From NCBI GenBank assembly GCA_013152205.1, contig JAADGV010000045.1, forward strand, positions 1 to 61,088: DNA of 61,088 nucleotides. Reading direction: 5' to 3'. The notes under the pieces are model-generated. The model was not told the DNA's origin. It saw nothing but the letters and a program-made list of their open reading frames with translations, and ran no database searches. Both the position numbers and the translations under genes were made by a program. Positions within the stretch are counted from its first letter, which is position 1. Each line of letters begins with the position of its first letter. This document shows positions 10,014-19,339 of this stretch, in pieces. Origin of the DNA: Planctomycetota bacterium. Lineage in GTDB: Bacteria > Planctomycetota > Planctomycetia > Pirellulales > Lacipirellulaceae.

Positions 10014-11276
10014 TCAATTCCGGTAATCTCCCACGTTGGGCACCGTGTCGAACGTGTCGGGTCCGAAGTAACGGAGGCCGACCAACGGTTCGCTGCCGGT
10101 GTTTTCGATTTCGACGCCGGACGTTGCTGCTTCGTGGGTGATAAAGACTTCGTCTTCGGTCGTCGCGCCAAAGCGAATCATCGCGGGCGTTTGCAAGTTG
10201 AGCGAACCCATCCGGCCCCGTCCTTGGACGGTAATCCAACTGGTGGCACCGGGATCTTTCAACGTACACTTGGCCCCTGGCTCGAGGGTAAGTTCTTTCG
10301 AGCTGAATAGTTGCTTGCCATCGACTAGGCCGTAAACAATCCATCGGTCGACCCACCCTTCGCCTTCGTCGGCGACGATCGGCTCCAGATAGTTGCTCTC
10401 TTTGAAGTGGGTGTCGACGTTCTTTTCCCAATCGAGTTGGCCAATGATGAAATCAAGATCTTGATGTTTCTCTTCAGGCATGTCTTTCACAAGCAATGCC
10501 CACGGCACCTCGCGGCCTTCGACCAGCGACTGATACATGCCAAAGACATCGCTACCCCACTGCGGCTCGTAGGTACAGAGCGAGCCGGGAGCATGCAACA
10601 CGCCGGGCGGGATCAACCAGCCGGTGCCCCGTTGTAGTCGGTGGGCTCGGCTGAGATCGAGGATGCCGTTGTCGCCGCGACTCCAGTTTTCGAGGCAACG
10701 ACGCAAGTCGGCCTTGGTCGTGCCGGGCTCTAGCCCCATGAAGGTGTACGCAAAATTGTTGTCGACGTTGTTGTACTGTGGGCAGAAGTAATACGACTCG
10801 GGCTTTCCCTCTTGGCCAACCAGGGCTGCATCCTCGGCACTCTGGTGCATGTGGTGGGGGATCGGGCCCATGTTGTCGAAAAACTTCGAATAGATGGGCC
10901 ATTTGCCGTAGGTGTCCCAAAGCGAACTGCCAATCACCCGATTCGGGGCTTCGGCCACGGCATCTTTTAGCATGAACTGCTGTCCGCCGAAGGTGCAGAA
11001 GCTTTGGCCCTCGTGCCAAACACGGTTGTCGTTGGCTGCGTCGGTGGTGCTGCCAAACCATCGTTCGTCGATGCCGCCCCGATGGGCCCCGTAGGCATAC
11101 CAATCATGGGGATGCAGCTTGATTCGTTTGCCGGGGTGCAAAAAGCTTCGGGGCACCCAGTTGGGCGCCAGGCGTAGCAGGCCACCCTCGGCATCGAGTG
11201 CTTGTTCGAGTACGCTGGTAAGAGCTTCGCCGTGGAGGACCGATTGGCCCGTGAACGTAGTGGTTTCAACAGACAT
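10014..11276 (-). CDS. cupin-fold protein related to class I mannose-6-phosphate isomerase
   Basis: A 420-residue protein starting MSVETTTFTGQSVLHGEALT. Residues ~136-150 read MGPIPHHMHQSAEDA, with the closely spaced His and downstream Glu that bind zinc in PMI-type cupins. GTGWLIPPGVLHAPGSL (~225-240) gives a later His of the metal site. WITVQGRGRMGSL belongs to the second cupin-like half. The protein therefore probably isomerises a sugar or sugar phosphate, but it lacks the full signature of characterised ManA proteins and the substrate is unknown. It is transcribed away from the DUF4432 gene; the 246-bp space between them presumably holds both promoters. Context (dehydrogenase, isomerase, epimerase-like protein) supports sugar catabolism. 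Confidence 0.75.
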   Translation of the reverse strand: MSVETTTFTGQSVLHGEALTSVLEQALDAEGGLLRLAPNWVPRSFLHPGKRIKLHPHDWYAYGAHRGGIDERWFGSTTDAANDNRVWHEGQSFCTFGGQQFMLKDAVAEAPNRVIGSSLWDTYGKWPIYSKFFDNMGPIPHHMHQSAEDAALVGQEGKPESYYFCPQYNNVDNNFAYTFMGLEPGTTKADLRRCLENWSRGDNGILDLSRAHRLQRGTGWLIPPGVLHAPGSLCTYEPQWGSDVFGMYQSLVEGREVPWALLVKDMPEEKHQDLDFIIGQLDWEKNVDTHFKESNYLEPIVADEGEGWVDRWIVYGLVDGKQLFSSKELTLEPGAKCTLKDPGATSWITVQGRGRMGSLNLQTPAMIRFGATTEDEVFITHEAATSGVEIENTGSEPLVGLRYFGPDTFDTVPNVGDYRN

Positions 11277-11306
11277 CCGCTAAATACTCCAAGGTACGTA
11301 AATAAA

Positions 11307-11332
11307 CAGCCGAACCGCCACGCGGTCCAAGG
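11307..11332. repeat. short repeat shared with 27695-27720
   Basis: The 26-bp stretch CAGCCGAACCGCCACGCGGT plus CCAAGG recurs in inverted orientation at 27695-27720 with one base changed. Its centre is the self-complementary GACCGCGTGGCGGTC-type stem. It lies 31 bp upstream of the cupin start codon, inside the divergent promoter region. Confidence 0.7.
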
Positions 11333-11522
11333 AGCCCCCCCAAAGGCGAGCACGCCCACACCCGCCCCCATGCCCCAAACAAGTTCAGGCCAAAGCTGCG
11401 CACGAGGTAAGAAAATACGTCCGCAGCCTTGCCAATAGTGAACAAGAAATCGCCTCGTTCCGCAAGCAGTCGCAAAAAACGAATCAGGCTCATTTGCAAT
11501 CTTTTTCTGGAGAAACATTGCC

Positions 11523-12689
11523 ATGCCCACGAAATCCTGGACGCTAACCGACACGGCAGACGGCACCCATCACGACGATATTCGCATTTCAGCGGCCGAC
11601 ATGCCAAGCGCTGGCGATGGTTGGAGTGTCACCAAACGGACCCTGCGTGGCGGGTTGCAGGATGGAGTGGAGCTGGTCGAAGTCGATACGGGTCGCATGA
11701 GGCTGGCGATTTTGCCGACCCGCGGAATGGGCATTTGGCGAGCCGAGTTGCCCAGTGGTGAAAAGCTCGGCTGGAAATCTCCCGTGCATGGGCCGGTGCA
11801 TCCGAAGTTTGTCCCGGTTGCCGAGCCGAGCGGCCTGGGCTGGCTGGACGGGTTCGACGAGCTGATGGTCCGTTGCGGCCTGGAGAGCAATGGCGCGCCC
11901 GTATTCGACGACGCTGGTCGGCTGCTTTACCCGCTGCATGGGCATCTTGCCAATCGGCCTGCCCTGAAGGTGGAAGTCGTGGTCGACGACTCGGCGGGGA
12001 CGATCACCGTTCGTGGGGTGGTAGAGGAATGTCGGTTTCATTTCCAGAAGCTGCGACTCACCGCGTCTGTGACCGCGGCCATCGGAAGCACGTCGTTTAC
12101 TTTAGACGACGAGGTGGAGAATTTTGGCGGCACCCCGGCAGGGATGCAGATGCTCTACCACATCAACTTTGGCGAGCCGTTGCTGGGCGACGGTGCTGAG
12201 CTTGTGGCCCCAATTCGCGAGATCGCGCCACACGATCCCGTAGCGACGGCCAACGTTGACATGTGGAACAAGTACGGGCCGCCCGTGGCCGGTGCTCCGG
12301 AGCAGTGTTTCTTTTTTGATCTCCTCGCGGACGAAAACAGCCAAACACAGGTGCTGATAAAAAACCGCGATAGCTCGACTGGCGCGGCGATACGATTCAA
12401 CACCAACGACTTGCCGTACTTCACCCAGTGGAAAAACATGGTTGCTTCGTCCGACGGGTATGTGACGGGCCTAGAACCGGCAACGAATTTTCCGAACCCG
12501 CGAGATTTTGAAAAACAGCAAGGCCGAGTCGTCGAATTGGCAGCTGGCCAAACTTGGTCGACCCAGGTAACCATCGATTGGCTCACCTCGGCCAATGAAG
12601 TGGCGACCACCGAACAAGCGGTTCGCAAGCTACAAGGCGACACTGCGGCAACCGTACACCGCGAGCCATTGGCCAAATGGACGCGGTAG
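11523..12689 (+). CDS. DUF4432 family protein (aldose-1-epimerase-like fold)
   Basis: A 388-residue protein, MPTKSWTLTDTADGTHHDD at the start, with a good ribosome-binding site (TGGAGAAACATTGCC before ATG). Family features are RMRLAILPTRGMGIWRAELP (58-77), GWKSPVHGPVHPKFVPV, GWLDGFDELMVRCGLESNGA, LYPLHGHLANRPA and GMQMLYHINFGEPLLG. This is the DUF4432 group, structurally a galactose-mutarotase-like beta-sandwich. The conserved His of LHGHLAN and of YHINFG and Glu of GLEPATNFPNPR are candidates for acid/base residues. The likely role is ring-form or epimer conversion of the sugar handled by the divergent dehydrogenase/isomerase genes, by context only. Confidence 0.88.
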   Translation: MPTKSWTLTDTADGTHHDDIRISAADMPSAGDGWSVTKRTLRGGLQDGVELVEVDTGRMRLAILPTRGMGIWRAELPSGEKLGWKSPVHGPVHPKFVPVAEPSGLGWLDGFDELMVRCGLESNGAPVFDDAGRLLYPLHGHLANRPALKVEVVVDDSAGTITVRGVVEECRFHFQKLRLTASVTAAIGSTSFTLDDEVENFGGTPAGMQMLYHINFGEPLLGDGAELVAPIREIAPHDPVATANVDMWNKYGPPVAGAPEQCFFFDLLADENSQTQVLIKNRDSSTGAAIRFNTNDLPYFTQWKNMVASSDGYVTGLEPATNFPNPRDFEKQQGRVVELAAGQTWSTQVTIDWLTSANEVATTEQAVRKLQGDTAATVHREPLAKWTR

Positions 12690-13060
12690 GAAACTAAATT
12701 ACCACCCGCTGAAGCAGGTGGGTTCGAAAGTTTCGTGAGCTGAGGAGAACAAACTCGCAAGCCTCCTGTGCTTCGCACACCGACACGGGTCCGCCAAGCG
12801 GTCTCTCGCCAAAAACCTTTTTCCGAACCCGTGTCGGTGCCACCCAAAAACATCCCGCTGCTGATTGCGAGGGATGATCGGCCCTTTTTCGGCGGAAAAT
12901 CTAACGGGGAAAATTGCAAAGCGATTGCATAATTTACGCTGGGTCAACTACAACGCGAGATAAAGCTAACGAAAAAAGGCGTCACAATTCTTCGCACACG
13001 ATTGCTGCAATGCAGGCAATGGTGCGGGGATGGTGACGCCTTTTTTCGTGGCTACACTGA
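12690..13060. repeat. intergenic hairpins before the PEP-CTERM gene
   Basis: No gene is seen. Two clear inverted repeats occur. One is CACCGACACGGGT (12778-12790) with its complement at 12827-12839. The other is GAAAAAAGGCGTCAC (12971-12985) with its exact complement at 13033-13047. The second hairpin would end ~30 nt before the proposed start codon of the next gene and could affect its mRNA leader, or terminate upstream transcription. Confidence 0.6.
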
Positions 13061-13076
13061 ATGGAAAGGTCGAACT

Positions 13077-14699
13077 TTGAGAATCACCCATTTTTTCGCC
13101 TGCCTGCTGTTAGTGCTCGGTTGTTTGGTTTCCGTCGCCGAGGCGCAGACCCTGCGCACCGTAGCGTTCTCCGGAGATGCGGCACCGGGAATGGGAGTCG
13201 GAGTCAACTTTGGCTCTGTCAACAATTTCGGCGTCCCCGTTCTTAATGACGCAGGCCAGACGGCATTCGTTGGATTCCTCACTGGCACAGGGGTAAGCAC
13301 CGACAACCGCTCTGCGATTTGGTCGGAGGGGGGTGGGAATGGGCTTGCTCTGGTCGCCCGCGCGGGTAGCGTTGCGCCGGGCACGGGGGATAGTGAGAAT
13401 TTCTTCAATTTCAGCAATCCGGTTCTGAACGACAGCGGGCAACTAGCATTTGCTGGCTATTTGGACGACTCGGTGGTAGATGATGCCAATCAAGATGGCA
13501 TCTGGATTGAAGAAGGCGGCAGCGAACCACGACTCGTTGCCCGCGTAGGCGGCGCTGCGCCGGGTACCGATTCGACCTTCGAACTCCTGTCTGAACCTTC
13601 TCTGAGCAGCAATGGCTCAGTAGGTTTTGCAGGTATTTTGGTCGGAGCAACACCAATTGGGGGCAGTATCTGGAGCGAAGGGGATGGAAGCGAATTGGCT
13701 CTTGTCGCCCTTAAAGGCAACCAAGCTCCAGGCACCGAAAGCGGCGTCACTTTCAACATAATTTTTGCGCCCCCCGTCAGACTAAATGGTAGTGGACAAA
13801 CGGCTTTTTCTGCCTTTCTCCGAACAAACGACTTTGGGGTTTGGAGCGAAGGAGTTGGTAGTGGACTTGCTCTTGTCGTTCGCCGAGGAAGTCCTATACC
13901 CGGAGATGAAAGCGGTGCAATCATGAGTTTTCCAGGTGTTGCAACGCTGAATGACAGTGGGCAATTGGCTTTTGCAAGCTCTTTCATCGATCCAAACAAC
14001 CCTGGGAGCAATTCGGGTATCTGGAAAGGAAGCAGCAACGGATTGGCTCTTGTCGCTCGCGAAGGGAACCCGGCGCCCGGCACTGAGAGTGGTGTAGACT
14101 TCGCTAGATTTCCCGATTCTTTTATCCCATTTGAAAAAACAGTCGTACTGAACGGCAACGGCCAAACGGCATTTATGGCCCCAACAACCGGCCCGGGCAC
14201 ATTTGATAGGGGCAGTGGCATCTGGAGCGAGGGGAACGGAAATGGGCTGGCTCTTGTTGCTCGCCAGGGTAGTGCCGCCCCCGGTACTGAGAGTGGCCTA
14301 ACTTTTGGATCCTTTGGAGACGACGACTTCGTGCTGAACAAGTTAGGTCAAACAGCATTTAGATCTCAACTAAACGGTACGGTTCAAAGTGGAATCTGGG
14401 CTCAAGATTTGTCGGGCAACCTGCGTCTGATTGCCCTTACGGGAGATTTGCTGGATGTCGATGATGGTTCTGGCACAGACTTCCGTGAAATCAGTGGCCT
14501 CGACTTTGCCAGGGGCACCGGCAACGAGGATGGCCTTCCAAGCGGATTTAATGACCTGGGGCAACTGGCGTTTTTGGCCCACTTTACCGATGGCACAAGC
14601 GGGGTCTTTGTCTCCAGTCTCGTAGCTATCCCCGAGCCGAGTACACTGCTGTTAGGCGCTATCTCCGCTTTAGGGATGTTGATGTATAAAAGACGCTGA
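13077..14699 (+). CDS. secreted repeat protein with PEP-CTERM sorting signal
   Basis: 540 residues from the TTG at 13077, chosen because AAAGG lies 6-7 nt upstream and the signal peptide (ITHFFACLLLVLGCLVSVAEA) begins immediately after it. The ATG at 13002 sits inside a hairpin and adds 25 unconvincing residues. The mature part consists of about eight ~55-60-residue repeats, each with a version of SGIWSEGNGNGLALVARQGS, APGTESG and then LNxxGQTAFxA. These resemble the beta-propeller-like repeats annotated in many planctomycete PEP-CTERM proteins. The C-terminus AIPEPSTLLLGAISALGMLM, then YKRR, is a complete PEP-CTERM anchor: motif, hydrophobic helix, basic tail. The protein is expected to be processed by an exosortase and displayed at or released from the cell surface. 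Function unknown. Confidence 0.88.
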   Translation: MRITHFFACLLLVLGCLVSVAEAQTLRTVAFSGDAAPGMGVGVNFGSVNNFGVPVLNDAGQTAFVGFLTGTGVSTDNRSAIWSEGGGNGLALVARAGSVAPGTGDSENFFNFSNPVLNDSGQLAFAGYLDDSVVDDANQDGIWIEEGGSEPRLVARVGGAAPGTDSTFELLSEPSLSSNGSVGFAGILVGATPIGGSIWSEGDGSELALVALKGNQAPGTESGVTFNIIFAPPVRLNGSGQTAFSAFLRTNDFGVWSEGVGSGLALVVRRGSPIPGDESGAIMSFPGVATLNDSGQLAFASSFIDPNNPGSNSGIWKGSSNGLALVAREGNPAPGTESGVDFARFPDSFIPFEKTVVLNGNGQTAFMAPTTGPGTFDRGSGIWSEGNGNGLALVARQGSAAPGTESGLTFGSFGDDDFVLNKLGQTAFRSQLNGTVQSGIWAQDLSGNLRLIALTGDLLDVDDGSGTDFREISGLDFARGTGNEDGLPSGFNDLGQLAFLAHFTDGTSGVFVSSLVAIPEPSTLLLGAISALGMLMYKRR

Positions 14700-14707
14700 G
14701 GTTCAGC

Positions 14708-15055
14708 TCAGAGATTCTGCTTGCGGGTTTTTCCGCACTTTCCCCAGGAAGCGATCCAGCGTCCGACGCCGTCTTGGGGGAGTGGCGTAGCTTCGATGAC
14801 TTGCGAGATCTCTTCGGCGGTCATGCCGCGGTCGAGCATTTCACGCTTTAAGTCGTACTCGGCGTTGCGGCGGTGAACTGAGCCAACCATGGCACTGATG
14901 ATGACCGTGGCAACGATAAGAACCACGGTCGTGCAACCAATGGCTACGATCAGCACAACGAGCTCGTCGGTGCCGAGTCCAAAGAAGCTCTCCGTGTTGG
15001 CTGAGGGAATGGACGACGCTACATCCTGGGCTAGTAACAACGGTAAGTGGAACAT
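14708..15055 (-). CDS. small single-span membrane protein with SHOCT-like C-terminal motif
   Basis: 115 residues. A hydrophobic N-terminus (MFHLPLLLAQDVASS) may be a signal, and a transmembrane segment follows at ~31-55 (LVVLIVAIGCTTVVLIVATV). The cytoplasmic tail contains AEYDLKREMLDRGMTAEEIS, a short amphipathic motif reminiscent of SHOCT domains. The next gene upstream (15111-15347) encodes a paralogous layout with LELDFKRELLDRGMTVEEIE, so the two probably arose by duplication and may form one unit. No function can be assigned. Confidence 0.75.
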   Translation of the reverse strand: MFHLPLLLAQDVASSIPSANTESFFGLGTDELVVLIVAIGCTTVVLIVATVIISAMVGSVHRRNAEYDLKREMLDRGMTAEEISQVIEATPLPQDGVGRWIASWGKCGKTRKQNL

Positions 15056-15110
15056 GATTTGGGGTCCAGTTTGTTGATGGGTGGGTGTTTTTCGGGCCAG
15101 GATGGCCCGG

Positions 15111-15347
15111 CTATGGTTGGGGTTGCTTTTCGGATTTTGCTTGAAGGACTTGCTCGATTTCTTCGACGGTCATTCCCCGATCGAGCAATTCTCGTTTGAA
15201 GTCGAGTTCTAAACGCTGGCTGGCAAATTTGCGGAATTGCTTGGCAATGCTCGTGATGACCCCTGCGCCGGTGGTGATCAACACCACCACGACAATCATG
15301 TTGAATGGGGTCTTCAAACGCAGGATTTGCTCCATTAAATCGTACAC
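15111..15347 (-). CDS. small single-span membrane protein, paralogue of the preceding gene
   Basis: About 78 residues from GTG 15347, which has GAGGA seven bases upstream; ATG 15335 is an alternative. An ATG at 15431 in the same frame lies inside a perfect 24-bp inverted repeat and is rejected as start. The sequence shows one transmembrane helix (FNMIVVVVLITTGAGVITSI) and then a charged tail with LELDFKRELLDRGMTVEEIE. That tail matches the tail of the 14708-15055 product almost residue for residue, while the helices differ. The pair may heteromerise; function unknown. Confidence 0.7.
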   Translation of the reverse strand: MYDLMEQILRLKTPFNMIVVVVLITTGAGVITSIAKQFRKFASQRLELDFKRELLDRGMTVEEIEQVLQAKSEKQPQP

Positions 15348-15361
15348 GGTTGAATCCTCGA

Positions 15362-15447
15362 TGTGGGAGGCGTCTCTGACGCCGAAAGTGGTTGGCTTCG
15401 TCTCTCGATCGGCGTCAGAGACGCCTCCCACAGCGACTTTGCAATCC
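15362..15447. repeat. perfect 24-bp inverted repeat followed by GACTTTGCAATCC
   Basis: Arms 15362-15385 and 15409-15432 are exact complements (TGTGGGAGGCGTCTCTGACG...). Just after the right arm stands GACTTTGCAATCC, the terminal word seen beside several other palindromes of the window. The rest of 15448-15702 contains a poly-G run near 15570 and no gene. Confidence 0.8.
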
Positions 15448-15702
15448 GCGGGGGAAGCCGCTGCGCTACTATCTTAATCGATCTGCTTGGTTGTTCGTTG
15501 GTGGGGGTGATTTCTTGGAGGGAATTGACAAAGCGGAAAGGGGAAAGCCGAGAGCGGGTGGTTTAGACTACGGGGGGGGGTGGGATTATACTGCTTAATT
15601 ATTGGGCGTTGGGTGCCTTTGATTGATTGACTCGGCGTCCTAAACCATTTACTGTAAAGGTGTTGGCGAACTTCCCTATTGTGCTAGTGTCTGTTACCTA
15701 TT

Positions 15703-17091
15703 GTGTCAAAAAATCAGAAAAAACCCTGGTCTGGCGTGTTCGACGGCGAGACCGATCCGCGGGTCGAAAAATTTACCGAGAGCGTGAGCTTCGACCACCG
15801 ACTCTATGCCCAAGATGTGCGCGGCTCGACTGCTCACGCTCGGATGTTGGCCAAGACGGGGGTACTCACCGACGCCGAGTCTCTTCAGATTATTGACGGC
15901 TTGGAGCAAATCGCGAGCGAGATCGCCGGTGGTTCGTTCGTTTTCCGAACTGAGCTGGAAGACGTCCACATGAACATCGAGCGGGCGCTGATCGATCGGA
16001 TCGGCGACGTTGGTCGCAAGCTGCACACGGGGCGCAGTCGCAACGATCAGGTGTCGACCGATTTTCGACTCTGGATTCGAGATGCTATCGACACGATTGA
16101 CTCGCGGCTGGTCGATTTGCAAAAGGCGTTTGTCAGCCGATGCGAACGTGACGAGGGGGTCATTCTGCCGGGCTACACCCATCTGCAACGGGCCCAGCCG
16201 GTGCTGGCAAACCATTATTGGCTGGCGTATTGCGAAAAGCTCGAACGAGATCGCACTCGGCTGGCGGACTGTCGGGTCCGAGTGAATCAATTGCCGCTGG
16301 GCACGGCGGCGCTGGCGGGCACTACGATTTCGATCGACCGACAGATGGTGGCTGACGAGCTGGGCTTCGAGGACGTTGTCGCGAACAGTCTCGATTCGTC
16401 GAGCGACCGGGACTTTGCGATCGAGTTTGCCTTTGTGCTGACGCTGGTGGCCGAGCATCTCAGCACCTGGGCGGAGGAATGGATTCTGTGGTCGACCAGC
16501 GAGTTCGACTTTTTGACGTTGCCGCAAGCTTATTGCACCGGTTCGTCGATCATGCCGCAGAAGATTAACCCCGACGTACTGGAGCTAACGCGAGGCAAAA
16601 CGGCCCGCGTCGTCGGCAATTTACAGAGTTTGCTGGTGCTGGTGAAGGGTTTGCCGCTGGCGTACAACCGCGATTTGCAGGAAGACAAGGAGCGAGTATT
16701 CGACTCGACAGAGACGGTCGAAGCCTGCCTCGAATTGACTGCCGCAGTCGTTGCGAGGGCGGAGTTGAATCGCGAGGTGATCGCCGAACGGTTGGACCGG
16801 GGCTATTTAGACGCGACTACTTTGATGGAATATCTGATCGGTTTGGGAATCCCACAGCGGACCGCCCATGAGATTATTGGCGGCTTGGTGGCGGTGGCAA
16901 TGAAGCAGCGCGTGCCGTTGGCCGATTTGTCGCTCTCCGAATTTCAATCGGCCCATGAATCGCTCGACGAAAAAGTATACGAAGTACTAGGTGTCAAACA
17001 GGCAATCGCTGCGTTCCGCAGCTATGGCTCGACGGCACCGACAGAAGTGGCAAAGCAAGTCGCGATGTGGCGAGAGCGGCTGAAGAGTTAG
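15703..17091 (+). CDS. argH: argininosuccinate lyase
   Basis: Catalyses the last step of arginine synthesis, argininosuccinate to arginine and fumarate; a cytoplasmic tetramer. The 462-residue product has the expected length and blocks: [14 protein letters not shown] (107-120), [12 protein letters not shown] (156-167, catalytic His) and the fumarase/lyase signature [11 protein letters not shown] (280-290, with the mobile catalytic Ser loop). The start is GTG at 15703 ([20 protein letters not shown]); no ATG fits the family N-terminus and the upstream ribosome site is weak. No other arginine gene is adjacent, though carB is 11 kb away. The following HEAT protein gene starts 40 bp downstream and may be cotranscribed. 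Confidence 0.97.
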   Translation: MSKNQKKPWSGVFDGETDPRVEKFTESVSFDHRLYAQDVRGSTAHARMLAKTGVLTDAESLQIIDGLEQIASEIAGGSFVFRTELEDVHMNIERALIDRIGDVGRKLHTGRSRNDQVSTDFRLWIRDAIDTIDSRLVDLQKAFVSRCERDEGVILPGYTHLQRAQPVLANHYWLAYCEKLERDRTRLADCRVRVNQLPLGTAALAGTTISIDRQMVADELGFEDVVANSLDSSSDRDFAIEFAFVLTLVAEHLSTWAEEWILWSTSEFDFLTLPQAYCTGSSIMPQKINPDVLELTRGKTARVVGNLQSLLVLVKGLPLAYNRDLQEDKERVFDSTETVEACLELTAAVVARAELNREVIAERLDRGYLDATTLMEYLIGLGIPQRTAHEIIGGLVAVAMKQRVPLADLSLSEFQSAHESLDEKVYEVLGVKQAIAAFRSYGSTAPTEVAKQVAMWRERLKS

Positions 17092-17131
17092 GGACTGGGG
17101 ATTAGGAACTAGGGAATAGGGCATTTGCGTT

Positions 17132-19339
17132 ATGAGATTATTTTTTTGTTTGGTTACGATGGCCACGTTGGTGAGTGGCCACGTGTGGGCGCAGACTGCG
17201 GACGAGGCCCTGCTAGGGGCGGCAACCCGTCGTGGCGCAGCGGTGGCGACGGTTTTGGATTCGCCGCGTGACACGCCTGCGGCAAAGTTGGCCGCGGTGC
17301 TGACGCTTGTTGATTTGGGAGAAACGGACGTGGCTGCGGTGGTTTGGAAAACGCTGGCCGAGGTCGAATTGGAAGACGCGATCTACGCAGATTTGGCGAT
17401 GGAATTTGGGACGGCCCGCTTGATGAAGCTGGCTCGCCTGGAAAAACCGGCCATCGAAGAGGTGCCTGCGCAGTTCGCTGGTGCCAGGGCGTTTACCAAT
17501 CGCTGTCTCGAAGCGGCCTCCCGACGTGCTCTCGACCCTGAGCGGCTGGCAAAGTTGATTGCCGAGGTAAACGACCCCGCTGCGGAAGTTCGCAAAGCAG
17601 CCCGGGTTGAGTTGGCGGCGACCGGAATCGACGGCGCAAAGGCTTGCCTAGAAGCGTTGGCCCAGGCAGAAGAAGAGTCGATACGAGCAAACCTCATGCT
17701 GGCGATCACCGGCCTGCAACCGGCAGCCAACCCGTTGCTGGTGGCCGCATTGGTTGATTGCCGCGGGCACTTTCGCCGCGACGTGGCCGAGATGTGTGGT
17801 TATTTGCGAGTCGACGAGGCGCTGCCATTTTTGGCGGCCATCGTCGCCGGTTCAGAAGCTGACCCAGCGGTAATCGCCGCAGCGACCACCGCCCTCTCAA
17901 AACTGGGGCACACCGTTCCGAACGATGCCGAGGCCCGTGCTCTTCTTGCGAGAGAAATAAGACGAATCGAGCGAGGTGCCTTTGATTGGCCGACAAACGA
18001 CGCGGAGGAGGGCCTCTGGTGGACCTGGCATGATCACTCGAAGCCGGATGCCCAAAACAACTTCTCTGGCAAGAAGGTTCATCTCAGGATGATCCGATTG
18101 TTGGTAGCAGAACGACTTTCGCAATGTCTTTTGCGATGTGGCGTTCCAGAAGAGCACCAGCGGCAACTGGCCATCATTTATCACCTCGAAACTTGGAACC
18201 TTTTGTCCGAGGATCGAGCAGTCGCTTCGCCCATCCTGGAATCAACGACTGCTGCTGATTTCTCGGGCCCGCTTGCTGCTGCGATGAAGCGCGACCTGAT
18301 GGGGGCTGCGATCACCTGTGCAACACGGCTTGGCGATTTGGGAGACTCGTCCATCCTGATATCAAACTCCGGTCGACCCTCGCCTTTGGCCACTGCCCTA
18401 GGGCATGGCAATCGGACGCTACGTTTCGCAGCGCTCGAGGCGATCATGAAATTGGCTCCGCAGCGTTCGTTTGCTGGAGCAAGCCGAGTGCCGAAAGCGC
18501 TGTGGGAGTTTGCTGCCGGGGCCGGTCCGGCTCAGGCGATGGTGGCCTCGTCGGTGACTTTGCGAGCAGACGATTGGGCGGCCCAATTGCGAGGGCTGGG
18601 ATACGATGCGACGCCAGCAACCTCGGGTCGCGCGGCATTGCAGGCGGCGCTAAACTCGCCGCGATTGGAATTGGTGCTGATTGACAGCGATATTGATCGG
18701 CCCGCTTTGCGAGAGATCGTTTATCAACTCCGCTCGAACGAACGGACGGCACGCATCCCGGTGGCCATCTTGAGCAGTCTGGCCAATCTGGAACAGGCCC
18801 GACGATTGGCTACGGTGGATTCAAAATTGCTTGCCGTAATTCGGCCCCACAGCGATCAAGAGATGCAAGAAACGGTCGACCGCCTGGGGCAACGGAGCGA
18901 CCAACTAGCCACCGAGCAACAACGCGCAGAGCGGGCAGCGCAGGCAATCCAATGGATTGGCCAGCTACTCGAACAGGGCCATCCCTACGACGAATTACTG
19001 CGTGATGTGAGAGTGTTGAGCGAAACGGTGCACGTCCCCGGGCTGGTCGAGCCGTCGCTCAGCGCTTTGGCGATGGCAGGAACGACCGGTAGCCAGCTCG
19101 CGTTAATCGATTTTGCGAGCCGAGGAGTGAATCCGATCGAGATGCGACAGTTGGCGGCAGAATCGTTTGCGACCAGCGTCCAACGCTTTGGCAAGCAGAT
19201 GCGATTGGACACGATCCACCAACAATACGAGCGATACAACACCAGCGAGTCGGCTGGCGCAGAGACACAACAAGTGCTGGGTCAGATTCTGGATGCTTTG
19301 GAGGGAAAAGTTTCACACGCTTCAAGATCAGGGGGTTAA
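17132..19339 (+). CDS. exported HEAT-repeat protein with C-terminal receiver-like domain
   Basis: 735 residues. A signal peptide (1-20, FFCLVTMATLVSGHVWA, cleavage before Q21) is followed by alanine-rich helical repeats typical of HEAT/PBS repeats (~45-260, for example NDPAAEVRKAARVELAATGI). A less regular helical middle follows (~290-460). Residues ~465-585 fold by pattern like a response-regulator receiver: GLGYDATPATSGRAALQAAL, LELVLIDSDIDRP (D518 in the phospho-Asp place), RIPVAILSSL (Ser548/549) and LLAVIRPHSDQEM. Arg571 replaces the invariant Lys before Pro, and the acidic pair of strand 1 is not where expected, so this is probably a pseudo-receiver. A coiled-coil-like helix follows. 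A receiver domain outside the cytoplasm is unusual. Role unknown; perhaps a scaffold. Confidence 0.75.
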   Translation: MRLFFCLVTMATLVSGHVWAQTADEALLGAATRRGAAVATVLDSPRDTPAAKLAAVLTLVDLGETDVAAVVWKTLAEVELEDAIYADLAMEFGTARLMKLARLEKPAIEEVPAQFAGARAFTNRCLEAASRRALDPERLAKLIAEVNDPAAEVRKAARVELAATGIDGAKACLEALAQAEEESIRANLMLAITGLQPAANPLLVAALVDCRGHFRRDVAEMCGYLRVDEALPFLAAIVAGSEADPAVIAAATTALSKLGHTVPNDAEARALLAREIRRIERGAFDWPTNDAEEGLWWTWHDHSKPDAQNNFSGKKVHLRMIRLLVAERLSQCLLRCGVPEEHQRQLAIIYHLETWNLLSEDRAVASPILESTTAADFSGPLAAAMKRDLMGAAITCATRLGDLGDSSILISNSGRPSPLATALGHGNRTLRFAALEAIMKLAPQRSFAGASRVPKALWEFAAGAGPAQAMVASSVTLRADDWAAQLRGLGYDATPATSGRAALQAALNSPRLELVLIDSDIDRPALREIVYQLRSNERTARIPVAILSSLANLEQARRLATVDSKLLAVIRPHSDQEMQETVDRLGQRSDQLATEQQRAERAAQAIQWIGQLLEQGHPYDELLRDVRVLSETVHVPGLVEPSLSALAMAGTTGSQLALIDFASRGVNPIEMRQLAAESFATSVQRFGKQMRLDTIHQQYERYNTSESAGAETQQVLGQILDALEGKVSHASRSGG

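Noticed and set aside
12155..12919. 254-codon minus-strand frame across the DUF4432 gene end and palindromic spacer
   Set aside because: Antisense to a gene with clear family motifs; no motifs of its own.
13002..13076. Longer start (ATG 13002) for the PEP-CTERM repeat protein
   Set aside because: It lies in a hairpin and puts 25 unusual residues before a textbook signal peptide; TTG 13077 has the ribosome site.
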